This document shows, piece after piece, positions 17,038-26,013 of a DNA stretch of 64,000 bases. This DNA is from CADEDH01 sp050330635 (GTDB taxonomy: Bacteria; Actinomycetota; Acidimicrobiia; Acidimicrobiales; SZUA-35): contig JBHJNQ010000061.1 of the NCBI GenBank assembly GCA_050330635.1, forward strand, positions 1-64,000, given 5' to 3'. The translations under genes were made by a program, and so were the position numbers. Below the pieces are notes generated by a model, which ran no database searches, was not told the origin of the DNA, and worked only from the letters and a program-made list of their open reading frames with translations. Numbering within the stretch: position 1 is the stretch's first letter; the number at the start of each line of letters is the position of its first letter.

Positions 17038-18399
17038 TCACTCGGCCGGCCAGGAGCTCTCCACGGCGCTGGTCACCTCGGCGGCGTCCGCACCCTGGCT
17101 GAACTCGATCATCGCCGTCCAGAACGACCCCTGGCCGACGGCTGCCGGCATGAGGTCGGAGGCGTCGAACACGAACGTGTTGGCGGCGAGCGCCTCGGTG
17201 ATGGCCACGGCGAAGGTCCTCGACTGCTCGGTCTCGTAGCAATCGGGGTCGACGTCCTTGTGGCCGGGCAGCCGCTCGACTCCGTCGACGCCGTGCCCGC
17301 CACGCTCGGCGATGCCACCACCCGTCGCCGAGGCCAGGGTGCACTGCCATTCGGGAGTGATCCAGTCCTTGACGGCGTTGACGTTGGCCTCGGACCCGTC
17401 GAAGACGATCAGGGTGTCTCCGCCGCCCATGGCACCGGTGTTCCCATCGATGGTGGGGAAGGCGAACACGCCGATTTCCTCCTCCTCACCGTCCTCGTAC
17501 TCGGGCTGGTCGGCGAACACGTTGGAGATGAACGAGCCCTGCTTCAGCATGAGGCAGCCGGGCGGGTCGTTGAAGAGCGGGCCGGGCGAGTCGTTGAAGT
17601 TGACGCCCGAGACACCGTCGGGGCCGCCGAGCACGTAGCCCTCACCGAACAGGATCTGCCCAAAGGTCTCGAAGGCCTCCACGACCGAGGGATCGTCGAA
17701 GGGGATCTCGTGCTGGTACCACTGGCTGTAGGCCTCCGACCCCGCCTGGCGGACGTAGATGTCCTCGATCCAGTCGGTGCCGGGCCACCCGGTGGCGCCA
17801 CCCGACTCGAAGCCCATGCACCACGGGGTCATCCCGTCGGCCACGATCTGGTCGGACAGGGCGACGAGATCCTCGAAGGTCTCGGGGATCTCGTAGCCGT
17901 TCTCCTCGAACGTGGGCTGGTGGTAGAAGATGACCGACTTGAAGTTCGGGAACCACGGGATGCCGTAGTGGTTCCCGTCCTCGCACAGGCCGAGGTCCAT
18001 CCAGAACTTGGAGTGGTTCTCCTCCATCTCGGCGATGTCGAAGCCCATGTCCTCCAGCGAGACCAGGGCGCCGTCATCGGCGAACTCGCAGATCGAGGCC
18101 GGCTGAGGGGTGAAGGCCACGGCCGGTGGATCACCGCCGTCGACCCGGACCCGCAGCTGGGCCTCGAAGTCGTCGGAGCCGGTGAAGGTGATGTCGGATC
18201 CGGTCTCCTCGTTGTAGACGTCGATGAAGCCCGACAGCGCATCACCCTCGACGCCAGTCGGGGCGCCGAAGAGGGTGAAGCTGGCGGCACCACCGTCGGC
18301 GGCATCTCCGTCATCGCCGTCGCCGCCGCAGGCGGCAGCGACCATCACCAGCGTGAGGGCCAGGGCGACCAGACGCCCCAGTGGTTTGCGGGTAAACAT
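17038..18399 (-). CDS. Sugar ABC transporter substrate-binding lipoprotein
   Basis: A 453-residue solute-binding protein. The signal peptide MFTRKPLGRLVALALTLVMV ends in the lipobox VAAAC (Cys24), followed by an acidic, Gly-rich linker. The mature part has family-1 features (DALSGFIDVYNEETGSDI, SVIFYHQPTFEENGYEIPETFEDLVAL). Its pattern resembles AglE-type alpha-glucoside binding proteins. The GGGGAGG ribosome site sits 8 nt before the ATG. It is the first gene of the importer operon and is followed by two permeases. The 247 bp upstream, between this gene and the LysR stop, must hold its promoter; no convincing box was identified. Confidence 0.92.
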   Translation of the reverse strand: MFTRKPLGRLVALALTLVMVAAACGGDGDDGDAADGGAASFTLFGAPTGVEGDALSGFIDVYNEETGSDITFTGSDDFEAQLRVRVDGGDPPAVAFTPQPASICEFADDGALVSLEDMGFDIAEMEENHSKFWMDLGLCEDGNHYGIPWFPNFKSVIFYHQPTFEENGYEIPETFEDLVALSDQIVADGMTPWCMGFESGGATGWPGTDWIEDIYVRQAGSEAYSQWYQHEIPFDDPSVVEAFETFGQILFGEGYVLGGPDGVSGVNFNDSPGPLFNDPPGCLMLKQGSFISNVFADQPEYEDGEEEEIGVFAFPTIDGNTGAMGGGDTLIVFDGSEANVNAVKDWITPEWQCTLASATGGGIAERGGHGVDGVERLPGHKDVDPDCYETEQSRTFAVAITEALAANTFVFDASDLMPAAVGQGSFWTAMIEFSQGADAAEVTSAVESSWPAE

Positions 18400-18646
18400 A
18401 TGGGTTTCCTCCCCTATCGGTCAGCGGGCTGGTCCCGCTCCGTCCGACCCGTTCCAGGCTCCGCCGGCGTCGTGGTCGTGACCTCCGACAGGTTCCCGTT
18501 CGGCGGACGGTTCTCCGAAGCGGTGAGCGTAGCCGAGCCGATCTGGGGAGCGGCAGACCGTAACGCGTCCGTCAGCAGAGCTCAAGAGCCCGAACCGGAG
18601 GTTGCGGTCGAGCGACGATCGGCGGCGGTGCCGACGGGGTACGGGT

Positions 18647-19528
18647 TCAGCGCCGGTCGAGGGCCGCCGCCGAGCGGCGCAGGTCGCCCAGGAGGTCGGC
18701 GGCCAGGGGGTCCACGACGGCGGCGCGACGGGTGGCGGCGACCAGACGCCGGGTGAGCAGAGGCTCGGGCCGGGCCCGCACCAGTGGGTTCGGCTCGGTC
18801 TCGGCCTGGGCCACGGGAAGCACCGTCCAGCCCATGCCGAGGGCGACCATGCCCCGCAGCACCTCGGGCTGGTGCGACTCGGCGACGACATCGAACGAGG
18901 CCCCGAGCTGAGCGAGCCGGCGGGCCACGAGGTGGCGGGTGTGCGAGTCCGGCGGGAACGTGACCCAGGGACCCCACTCCCCCACCGGCACCTCGGCCCC
19001 GCCGGGACCGTAGACCGCCAGCTCGTCGTCAAGGAGGGGGGTGAGGTCGAGCTCGCCGGTGTTGCGGGGTGGCTCCACGATCACGGCCATCGACAGCTCG
19101 CCGGCCCGGAGCTGCTCGGCCAGGGCGGCGGAGCCCACCACGGCCAGGTGGACGTCGACCGCCGGATGGCGTCGCCGGTACCGCTGGAGCGTCTCGCCGA
19201 ACAGGACGGTGGCGGCCAGGTCGATCATCCCGACGCGGAGCACGCCGGCCTCGCCCCGGGCGGCGGCGGCGGTCCATCGGCCGAGGCCGCGGGTCTCGGC
19301 CACGACCCGCCGGGCGTAGTCGACCACGGGTGCGGCGGAATCGACCAGCACCCGGCGTCGGCCCTCCCGCTCGAACAACGGCACCCCGAGTCGCCGCTCC
19401 AGCTGCCCGAGCCCCTGGCTCAGGGCCGACTGACTGACCCCGAGCCGAGCCGCGGCGTCGGCCCACGTCCCACCGCCGGCCACCGCCACGAGGTACTCGA
19501 GTTGCTGGGTCGACACATTCATAAGCAT
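18647..19528 (-). CDS. LysR-family transcription regulator
   Basis: A 293-residue LysR protein. The N-terminal winged helix has TQQLEYLVAVAGGGTWADAAARLGVSQSALSQGLGQLERRLG, followed by a linker helix and the effector-binding domain (VLRVGMIDLAATVLFGETL onward). It is divergent from inositol-phosphate synthase, with only 48 bp between starts, so it probably regulates that gene and itself. A TAAGC-3-GCTTA palindrome (T-N11-A) covers the start codon. A second ATG two codons later (19522) is an alternative start. Confidence 0.92.
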   Translation of the reverse strand: MLMNVSTQQLEYLVAVAGGGTWADAAARLGVSQSALSQGLGQLERRLGVPLFEREGRRRVLVDSAAPVVDYARRVVAETRGLGRWTAAAARGEAGVLRVGMIDLAATVLFGETLQRYRRRHPAVDVHLAVVGSAALAEQLRAGELSMAVIVEPPRNTGELDLTPLLDDELAVYGPGGAEVPVGEWGPWVTFPPDSHTRHLVARRLAQLGASFDVVAESHQPEVLRGMVALGMGWTVLPVAQAETEPNPLVRARPEPLLTRRLVAATRRAAVVDPLAADLLGDLRRSAAALDRR

Positions 19529-19534
19529 TGCTTA
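19522..19534. promoter_or_regulatory. Candidate LysR operator (T-N11-A palindrome)
   Basis: TAAGCATTGCTTA is a perfect 5-bp inverted repeat with 3-bp spacer and fits the LysR T-N11-A rule. It overlaps the lysR start and lies about 30 bp before the -10 of the divergent synthase gene. It would suit autorepression plus control of the neighbour. Confidence 0.45.
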
Positions 19535-19563
19535 ACTGTAATGGGAAATCAGGTTATCTCGCT

Positions 19564-19569
19564 TATCTT
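19564..19569 (+). promoter_or_regulatory. -10 box of leaderless ino1 mRNA
   Basis: TATCTT ends 7 nt before ATG 19577 and no ribosome site intervenes. Confidence 0.5.
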
Positions 19570-19576
19570 TTTGGTC

Positions 19577-20905
19577 ATGGCTCCAACTCCCCACCCCGCC
19601 GATCCCACCCCCCGCCGGATCGAGCCCGCGGCCGGCCGTCTCGGGGTCCTCACCCCCGGGCTCGGCGCCGTGGCCTCCACCTTCATCGCCGGCGTCCTCG
19701 CCGCCCGGGCGGGCCACGCCGTCCCCATCGGCTCGTTGAGCCAGATGGCCCACATCCGCCTCGGGAGCCGCGACGAGGGCCGCAACCCCCGGATCCGCGA
19801 CTTCGTCCCACTCGCCTCGCTCGACGACCTCGTCTTCGGTGGCTGGGATCCCATCTCCCCCAACGCCCTCGAGGCGGCCCGCACCGCCGGGGTGCTGAAC
19901 GAGCCCGATCTGACCCCGGTGTCGGGTGAGCTGGAGGGCATCGTCGCCATGGAGGCCGTCTTCGACCAGCGGTGGGTCAAGCGCCTCGACGGCCAGCGGG
20001 TCAAGGCGCTCGACTCGAAGTGGGAGCAGGCCCTCGCCCTCATCGACGACATCGAGCGCTTCAGGGTCGACAACGACTGCGATCGCCTGGTGATGGTGTG
20101 GTGCGGCTCGACCGAGGCCTACCAGGAGCCGACGGCCGTCCATGCCTCGGTCGAGGCGTTCGAGGCCGGGCTCGAGGCCAACGACGAGAACATCTCCCCC
20201 AGCCAGATCTACGCCTACGCCGCTCTCCAGTCGGGTGTGCCGTTCGCTAACGGCGCCCCCAACCTGGCCGTCGACATCGACTGCATGGACGAGCTCGCCG
20301 TCCAACGCGGAGTACCCATCGCCGGCAAGGATTTCAAGACGGGCCAGACCCTCATGAAGACCCTCATCGCCCCCGGCCTGAAGGCGCGAATGCTCGGCCT
20401 GCGGGGTTGGTACTCCACCAACATCCTGGGCAACCGCGATGGCGAGGTGCTCGACGACCCCGAGAACTTCAAAACCAAGGAGACGTCGAAGCTCGGTGTG
20501 CTCGACACCATTCTCCAGCCGGAGATCTACCCCGATCTCTACGGCAACATCGACCATGTCGTGCGGATCAACTACTACCCACCTCGGGGCGACAACAAGG
20601 AGGGTTGGGACGCCATCGACATCTTCGGGTGGATGGGCTACCCCATGGAGATCAAGATCGACTTCCTCTGTCGCGATTCGATCCTGGCTGCCCCCATCGT
20701 CCTCGACCTGGCCCTCTTCATGGACCTGGCGGCCCGAGCGGGCGAGAGCGGGCTGCAGGAATGGCTCAGCTTCTACTTCAAGGCCCCGCATTCGGCCACC
20801 GGCCTCGAACCGGAGCATGATCTGTTCATCCAGCAGACCAAGCTCAAGAACACGCTGCGAGAGTGGATGGGCGAGCGCCCGGTGACCCACTCCGAAGCGG
20901 GGTGA
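19577..20905 (+). CDS. ino1: myo-Inositol-1(3)-phosphate synthase
   Basis: A 442-residue NAD-dependent enzyme that converts glucose 6-phosphate to inositol phosphate, the first step to inositol lipids and mycothiol. The NAD-binding start is GVLTPGLGAVASTFIAGVLAAR. The conserved block NILGNRDGEVLDDPENFKTK followed by ETSKLGVLD, and the CRDSILAAPIVLDLA block, carry active-site Lys and Asp residues. It is longer than the about 360-residue mycobacterial form and nearer the larger bacterial/eukaryotic type. ATG 19577 was chosen because a TATCTT box lies 7 nt upstream (leaderless) and the LysR gene diverges at 19528. The upstream open frame is antisense to lysR. Its position suggests control by the LysR protein. 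Confidence 0.92.
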   Translation: MAPTPHPADPTPRRIEPAAGRLGVLTPGLGAVASTFIAGVLAARAGHAVPIGSLSQMAHIRLGSRDEGRNPRIRDFVPLASLDDLVFGGWDPISPNALEAARTAGVLNEPDLTPVSGELEGIVAMEAVFDQRWVKRLDGQRVKALDSKWEQALALIDDIERFRVDNDCDRLVMVWCGSTEAYQEPTAVHASVEAFEAGLEANDENISPSQIYAYAALQSGVPFANGAPNLAVDIDCMDELAVQRGVPIAGKDFKTGQTLMKTLIAPGLKARMLGLRGWYSTNILGNRDGEVLDDPENFKTKETSKLGVLDTILQPEIYPDLYGNIDHVVRINYYPPRGDNKEGWDAIDIFGWMGYPMEIKIDFLCRDSILAAPIVLDLALFMDLAARAGESGLQEWLSFYFKAPHSATGLEPEHDLFIQQTKLKNTLREWMGERPVTHSEAG

Positions 20906-20945
20906 CGAGCCGAACGCCGACCCCGGTCGGCACGGAGGCAGCAGC

Positions 20946-21791
20946 ATGACCGAACCAGCCGACCGTTGGGAACGGATCCGCTACGACGAGCCAGCGGAGC
21001 GGGTGGCCCGCATCACTCTGGCCCGACCCGAGGCGGCCAACGCCCAGGACTACCAGATGCTGTCCGAGCTCAACGAGGCGTTCGACCGGGCCGCCCGCGA
21101 CGAGTCGGTGCGCGTCATCGTCCTCGCCGCCGACGGCAAGCACTTCTCGTCGGGGCATGACCTTCGCAACACCACCGACATCAACGACCTCCCCACCGTC
21201 GGCACCCAGTGCCACTTCAACGCCGACGAGGCCGAGGGCTACATGGCCCGCGAGGCCGAGATGTACGTAAGTCTGTGCTGGCGGTGGCGCAACATCGCCA
21301 AGCCGACGATCGCCAGCGTCCAGGGCAAGGTGATCGCCGGCGGGCTCATGCTGGTGTGGCCGATGGATCTCATCGTCTGCGCCGACGACGCCTCGTTCTC
21401 CGATCCGGTGGTGGCCTTCGGGGTCAACGCCGTCGAGTACTTCGTCCATCCGTTCGAGGCCGGCACCCGACTGGCCAAGGACATGCTGTTCACCGGACGC
21501 GCCATCGGAGCCCAGGAGGCCCTGCACCACGGCATGGTCAATCGTGTCGTGCCCCGGGCCGAACTGGAGGCCGAGACCCTGGCCCTGGCCTCCCACATCG
21601 CCCGCCGCCCGATGTTCGGCCTGACCACGGCCAAGCAGTCGGTCAACAATGCCCAGGACGCCATGGGCATCTACACCGCCATCCAGTCGGCGTTCGGCCT
21701 CCACCACGTTGGCCACAGCAACAACGCCCGCAAGTTCGACGGTTCCCTCGTCGACCCGACCGGTATCCAGGTCATCCGCGACGAGGCGTAG
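20946..21791 (+). CDS. Enoyl-CoA hydratase/isomerase (crotonase family)
   Basis: A 281-residue crotonase. Oxyanion-hole segments are KHFSSGHDL (66-73) and GKVIAGGLMLVWPMDL (128-142). The usual catalytic Glu pair of hydratases is not obvious: the second position lies in FGVNAVEYFVHPFE. It may therefore be an isomerase, hydrolase or other crotonase variant. The GGAGGCAGC before the ATG is a fair ribosome site. It is 40 bp after ino1 on the same strand and could be co-transcribed. The substrate is unknown. Confidence 0.88.
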   Translation: MTEPADRWERIRYDEPAERVARITLARPEAANAQDYQMLSELNEAFDRAARDESVRVIVLAADGKHFSSGHDLRNTTDINDLPTVGTQCHFNADEAEGYMAREAEMYVSLCWRWRNIAKPTIASVQGKVIAGGLMLVWPMDLIVCADDASFSDPVVAFGVNAVEYFVHPFEAGTRLAKDMLFTGRAIGAQEALHHGMVNRVVPRAELEAETLALASHIARRPMFGLTTAKQSVNNAQDAMGIYTAIQSAFGLHHVGHSNNARKFDGSLVDPTGIQVIRDEA

Positions 21792-21913
21792 GCGTCGGCC
21801 GGTGGCCGGGACGGACCCGTCCGGTGGTCCAGCGGGACGAGGACCAATCGGCCGAGCACGGCCCGCAAGGGCCCCACGGCTCGGTCAGGGGCCTGGACCA
21901 CACGAAACGGAGT

Positions 21914-22675
21914 TCAGCCGGAGCAGAACTGCCGCAGGGCCTCGACGAACGGCCTCGGCTCATCGACCATCGGGAAATGGCCCGACTCCTCGAGCACGCA
22001 GACCTCGGCACCATCGACGGCCGCTTCGAAGTCGTCGCGGACGGCGATCGTCGGTCCCTTCGCCCCGTAGACGATGAGGGTGGGCACCGTCATCTTCGGA
22101 GCCCACGACCGGATGTCGTACTCGCGGATGGCCCACATCGTCGACATCATGGACCTGGCACCGGCCTTGTTCCGGTCGATGTTCCACCGGCGGAAGAACC
22201 CATCGGTGACCTCCCGGAGCCGGGCCTCCACGGCCTCCCGCTCCTGGGTCGGTATGCCGAAGTTCCCTTCCACCATGTCCCAGTTGGCCGTCCACCACGC
22301 TTCGTCGCGGAACATCGTCTCGATGGGGACGGCGTGGGTGACCCGGTTGGGATGGCGGGCGGCAAGGGAGACCACGAAGAACCCGCCGATCGAGGTGCCG
22401 GCGACCGCCGCCCGTTCGACCCCCAGGGCATCCAGCACCTCGACCAGAACGTCGGTGTAGGCGTCGATGTCGAGGTGACGCCGCAGGCCGTCGGAGTCGC
22501 CCTGACCCGGCTGATCCCAGGCGATGACGTCGAACGAGGATGCCAAATCGTCGATGACGTCGTCCCATTCGTAGATCGAGTTGCCGTTGCTGTGCAGCAA
22601 CACGAGCGTCGGCCCCGCGCCACCCCGCACATAGTGGACGCGCCCCTCCGAGGTGGCGACGAACCCGTGGCGCAT
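21914..22675 (-). CDS. Alpha/beta hydrolase
   Basis: A 253-residue hydrolase with the HSNGNS oxyanion turn near residue 28 and nucleophile elbow GTSIGG (Ser95). An acid residue lies near RDDFEAAV, and the catalytic His is about residue 233 in ESGHFPMVDEP. The cap domain (about 115-180) is Trp-rich. It resembles haloalkane dehalogenase/epoxide hydrolase/C-C hydrolase relatives; the substrate cannot be told. It is divergent from the TetR gene at 22843, which may control it. Confidence 0.88.
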   Translation of the reverse strand: MRHGFVATSEGRVHYVRGGAGPTLVLLHSNGNSIYEWDDVIDDLASSFDVIAWDQPGQGDSDGLRRHLDIDAYTDVLVEVLDALGVERAAVAGTSIGGFFVVSLAARHPNRVTHAVPIETMFRDEAWWTANWDMVEGNFGIPTQEREAVEARLREVTDGFFRRWNIDRNKAGARSMMSTMWAIREYDIRSWAPKMTVPTLIVYGAKGPTIAVRDDFEAAVDGAEVCVLEESGHFPMVDEPRPFVEALRQFCSG

Positions 22676-22842
22676 CCGGCTTCCCCCTTGCAGCGCAGGT
22701 GTCGGCGGTACCCCGTCAACGGACGAAGCATTACGACACGGTCGGTCACCTTCGCAACAGGGATGACGTTAGTCGATGGATCCCATGTGGAACCACGATC
22801 TCTGTGTCATACCACCGGCGCGGCTACCTTCTATTGACGACG

Positions 22843-23514
22843 ATGACGAGTTCCCGGCCGAAAGCATCCGCCCCCGTCCGTCAGCGGGGCCGACCCCGGA
22901 ATCCTGAGGTCGAGCTGGCGGTGTTGCGAGCGACCCTCGAGGAGCTCGGCTCGCGCGGCTACACGGGGATGTCGATGGACGGGATCGCAGCGCGAGCCGG
23001 CGTGTCCAAACCAGCCATCTACCGCCGGTGGCCCAATAAGCCGGCGTTGGCCATCGGGGCCCTCACCATGCTGGTGGCGAGCGAACCGCCGCCGACGGGC
23101 GACCTGGTGACCGATCTGGCGGCGCAGCTCCAGTCCGCCCACCGGAACCTCGAGGTGTCCGGGGGCGTCCCCCTGATCGGCACGATCCTGGCGGAGATGG
23201 AGCGCCACCCGGGCTTCCTCGAGACCTACCGGGTGACGCTGCTACGACCCCGGCGGGTCACCCTGCGGTCGCTGCTCGAGCGGGGACAGGAGGCCGGGCT
23301 CGTCCGCCACGACATCGACCTCGACACCGCCACCCTGGTCCTGCTCGGCTCCATCCTCATCCGCGACCTCGCCGGCGAGCCGTTCCCGGACGGCTGGGCC
23401 CGGCCGGTCGTCGAGATGATCCTCGGGGGTTTGGCTCCGGAGCCCGGCAACAAGACAGCGATCGACCCACCGCCCATCGGCGGCTCGACGGATGGAGGGG
23501 GCGAGCACGCGTGA
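22843..23514 (+). CDS. TetR-family transcription regulator
   Basis: A 223-residue repressor. The N-terminal helix-turn-helix domain (about 17-65) reads RGRPRNPEVELAVLRATLEELGSRGYTGMSMDGIAARAGVSKPAIYRRW. The ligand domain includes the TetR_C-type RRVTLRSLLERGQEAGLVRHDIDL. ATG 22843 was chosen because the protein then begins just before the DNA-binding domain. The upstream frame starts inside the hydrolase promoter region. It is divergent from the alpha/beta hydrolase and adjacent to the monooxygenase/SDR group, which it could regulate. Confidence 0.9.
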   Translation: MTSSRPKASAPVRQRGRPRNPEVELAVLRATLEELGSRGYTGMSMDGIAARAGVSKPAIYRRWPNKPALAIGALTMLVASEPPPTGDLVTDLAAQLQSAHRNLEVSGGVPLIGTILAEMERHPGFLETYRVTLLRPRRVTLRSLLERGQEAGLVRHDIDLDTATLVLLGSILIRDLAGEPFPDGWARPVVEMILGGLAPEPGNKTAIDPPPIGGSTDGGGEHA

Positions 23515-23548
23515 TGGGCAGTTACGCTCCCCCTGCCGGGCCGGTCGG

Positions 23549-24562
23549 TCAGCGAAACGACGGCATGACCGCATCGGCGAAGAACCGCAGACGGGGGATC
23601 CCGCCCGACCCGTCGGTCAATAATACCTGGCCAGCTCCGGCCGATTGGAGGAGCTTCAAACGCCGGATGCACTCGTCCGGCGTGCCGCCGATCACCGCCG
23701 CCTCGCTGCTCTTCCTCGTGGCGTCGTAGAAAGCATGGTCCTCGACGGTCAGACTCCGGTCGTCTCCAGGGATGCGCGACGCCTCCCGGAGGCGGGCGAT
23801 TCCCGCCAGCCGCCGTTCGAACTCGGCCTCCATGGTGTCGATCTCGTCGTCGTGGACGAGCATCAGCCCCCGAGCCGCGGCCACGTGCGACGGCTCGAAG
23901 GTGCCGCCGTTGCGTTCGATCTCGTCGCGATACCAGTCGATCCGCTGGCAGGTCATGTCGATAGTTCCGAACTGATCGACGAGGAGGCGACAGCCGGTGC
24001 GGGCGGCGTTTCGAACCGAGCGCTCGGAGCCGGCGCCGACCCAAATGGGCGGGTGCGGCTCCTGGATCGGGGTCGGCTCCACGATGATGTCCCGGTACGA
24101 CCAGTACTTGCCGTCGAACGAGAAACGCCCATCGGCCGTCCAGGCGGTGCGGATCAGGTCGAGGCACTCGTTGTAGCGGTCGTCGGCCTCGTCGGGGTCG
24201 ATGGCGAAGCCGTGGAACTCGTTGGGTCGGTATCCTCGGCCGACGCCCAGGTCGAGCCGCCCGTTCGACAAGAGATCGACCGTCGACGCCTGTTCGGCCA
24301 GCAGTACCGGATTGTGCCAAGGCAGCACAACCACCGCAGTGCCGAGACGGATCCGGTTGGTTCGGCCCGCCAGGTAGGCGAGGAGGTTCAACACCGCGCT
24401 GACCTGCCCGAAACCCGTGAAGTGGTGCTCGATCACGAACGCCGAGTGGTAACCGAGCCGATCGGCCTCGATGACGTAGTCGACGTAGGCCTCGTAGGCC
24501 TGGCTGTCGCCCGGGTCGCCTTTGACCGGCCGCATGGCTCCGCCGAACAAGCCGAACTCCAT
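23549..24562 (-). CDS. LLM-class flavin-dependent oxidoreductase (luciferase-like)
   Basis: A 337-residue bacterial-luciferase-like TIM barrel that uses reduced FMN or F420. Characteristic blocks are AFVIEHHFTGFGQVSAVLNLLAYLAGRT, IRLGTAVVVLPWHNPVLLAEQ, STVDLLSNGRLDLGVGRGYRP and HPPIWVGAGSERSVRNAA. GAGGAGG lies 8-14 nt before the ATG. It follows the SDR gene on the same strand after 99 bp and likely belongs to a catabolic unit with SDR and EthD genes. In actinobacteria many such enzymes use F420; that is inference. Confidence 0.9.
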   Translation of the reverse strand: MEFGLFGGAMRPVKGDPGDSQAYEAYVDYVIEADRLGYHSAFVIEHHFTGFGQVSAVLNLLAYLAGRTNRIRLGTAVVVLPWHNPVLLAEQASTVDLLSNGRLDLGVGRGYRPNEFHGFAIDPDEADDRYNECLDLIRTAWTADGRFSFDGKYWSYRDIIVEPTPIQEPHPPIWVGAGSERSVRNAARTGCRLLVDQFGTIDMTCQRIDWYRDEIERNGGTFEPSHVAAARGLMLVHDDEIDTMEAEFERRLAGIARLREASRIPGDDRSLTVEDHAFYDATRKSSEAAVIGGTPDECIRRLKLLQSAGAGQVLLTDGSGGIPRLRFFADAVMPSFR

Positions 24563-24661
24563 GCCATGTCCTCCTCAGCGTCCGTCCATTTCGTAACTAT
24601 GCCGTACGTAAAGAGGGTCGGCAAGAGCGAACTCGGCGACACAAGGAGGGACGCCGGTTGA

Positions 24662-25402
24662 TCAGATGGCGGTGACGCCGCCGTCGGCCACGAAGGCCGA
24701 CCCGGTGCTGAAGCTCGACTCGTCCGCGGCCAGGTAGAGGGCGAGGGCGGCGATCTCGGACGGATCGGCGGAGCGGCGCATCGGTGTCGATGCCGCCATC
24801 CGATCGAGGCGGCCCTGGTCGCCGTCCGCCACCTCCTGGATCATCTGGGTGTCGATCATTCCGGGATGGATGGAATTGACCCGCACGTTGTAGCGGGCGA
24901 GCTCGAACGCCGCCGTCTTGGTCATGCCGGTGACGGCGAACTTCGATGCCCCGTAGCCGATCGAACCGGGGGCGCCGACGAGGCCGGCGATCGACGAGAT
25001 GTTCACGATCGACCCGGACTCCTGGGCCATCATCGTCGGCGCCACCGCCTTCATCCCGAGGAAAACGCCGATCGTGTTGATGTCGATGATGCGACGGAAG
25101 TCATCGAGCGAGTGGTCGATCAGCTTCGCCCGGTGGAAGATCCCGGCGTTGTTGACGAGGATGTCGATGCGGCCGTGGGCGGCCATCGTCTCGGCCACCA
25201 CCCGCTCCCACGCCTCCTCGCTGGAGACGTCGTGGTGCATGAAGGTGCCGCCGCACCCCTCGGCCACCCGCTCGCCCTCCGGCCCGAGCACATCGGTGAC
25301 GACGACCGTGGCCCCCTCGGAGGCGAACAGCTTCGCCTCGGCCTCGCCCTGGCCCCGGGCCGCCCCGGTCACGATCGCCACCTTGCCCTGAAGTCTGGTC
25401 AT
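24662..25402 (-). CDS. Short-chain dehydrogenase/reductase (classical SDR)
   Basis: A 246-residue SDR with TGAARGQG (12-19) for NAD(P) binding, NNAG (84-87), and the catalytic Ser137, Tyr150 and Lys154 in YGASK. Asp37 (VTDV) after strand 2 favours NAD over NADP. It resembles 3-alpha(20-beta)-hydroxysteroid dehydrogenase types. ATG 25402 lies 10 nt after the EthD stop; the longer upstream frame is antisense/read-through and is not used. Confidence 0.93.
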   Translation of the reverse strand: MTRLQGKVAIVTGAARGQGEAEAKLFASEGATVVVTDVLGPEGERVAEGCGGTFMHHDVSSEEAWERVVAETMAAHGRIDILVNNAGIFHRAKLIDHSLDDFRRIIDINTIGVFLGMKAVAPTMMAQESGSIVNISSIAGLVGAPGSIGYGASKFAVTGMTKTAAFELARYNVRVNSIHPGMIDTQMIQEVADGDQGRLDRMAASTPMRRSADPSEIAALALYLAADESSFSTGSAFVADGGVTAI

Positions 25403-25412
25403 GGCGGGATGC

Positions 25413-25967
25413 TCACACGACGGTGACCATGACGACCCTTCGCGGTGAGCGGGCCGGGTCGGCGAACGTGGCCACGTCCGCCTCGATGACCGCCTTGGCC
25501 GCCTCGTCGTTGAAGAACCGCGTCCGCAGCTCGTCGCGGTCGGCGAAGGCGCACAACGCCAGCCCGTCCAATGGTGGGCCGTCGAGGGTGGCCACCACGG
25601 ACAGCTGAGTGTAGTCGCACATGGCGGCGTGGTTGACCAGGGCCAACGGTGCGTGGACGTCACGCCAGTGGTCGTCGGCTCGGCGATGGTCGAGGTCGGG
25701 GTGGTGGACCAGGCCGAAGACGGCGACGACCCGGTCGCTCGGACGAGGTTCGGGTTCCGGGCGGATCACCCGGCGGTGGCAGACGTGCAGCGCCACGTCG
25801 GCCACGGCCCGTACCCGCTCGATCTCGTCGGTGTCGATCCGCAGCAGCGTGGAGAACGGCCGGCGCTCGCTCTCTCCGGAATGGTTGACGTAGCACGTCC
25901 CCCCCAGTTCGGCGGCCACCGCCACCGCCCCTTCGACATCGGTCCCCAGGGCAACGAGTTCGAGCAT
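25413..25967 (-). CDS. EthD-domain protein
   Basis: A 184-residue protein whose second half carries the EthD ferredoxin-like signature (HWRDVHAPLALVNHAAMCDYTQLSVV). The first half repeats a similar fold, so it may be a two-domain dimer-like protein. EthD proteins are small accessory or cyclase-like proteins in catabolic clusters. ATG 25967 (MLELVALGTDVEGA) starts the conserved part. It is the first gene of a probable EthD-SDR(-LLM) operon. Confidence 0.8.
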   Translation of the reverse strand: MLELVALGTDVEGAVAVAAELGGTCYVNHSGESERRPFSTLLRIDTDEIERVRAVADVALHVCHRRVIRPEPEPRPSDRVVAVFGLVHHPDLDHRRADDHWRDVHAPLALVNHAAMCDYTQLSVVATLDGPPLDGLALCAFADRDELRTRFFNDEAAKAVIEADVATFADPARSPRRVVMVTVV

Positions 25968-26013
25968 GCCCCATCTTGGCACGCCGGGCCGACCCGGGCC
26001 TGCCGACCGGGTC

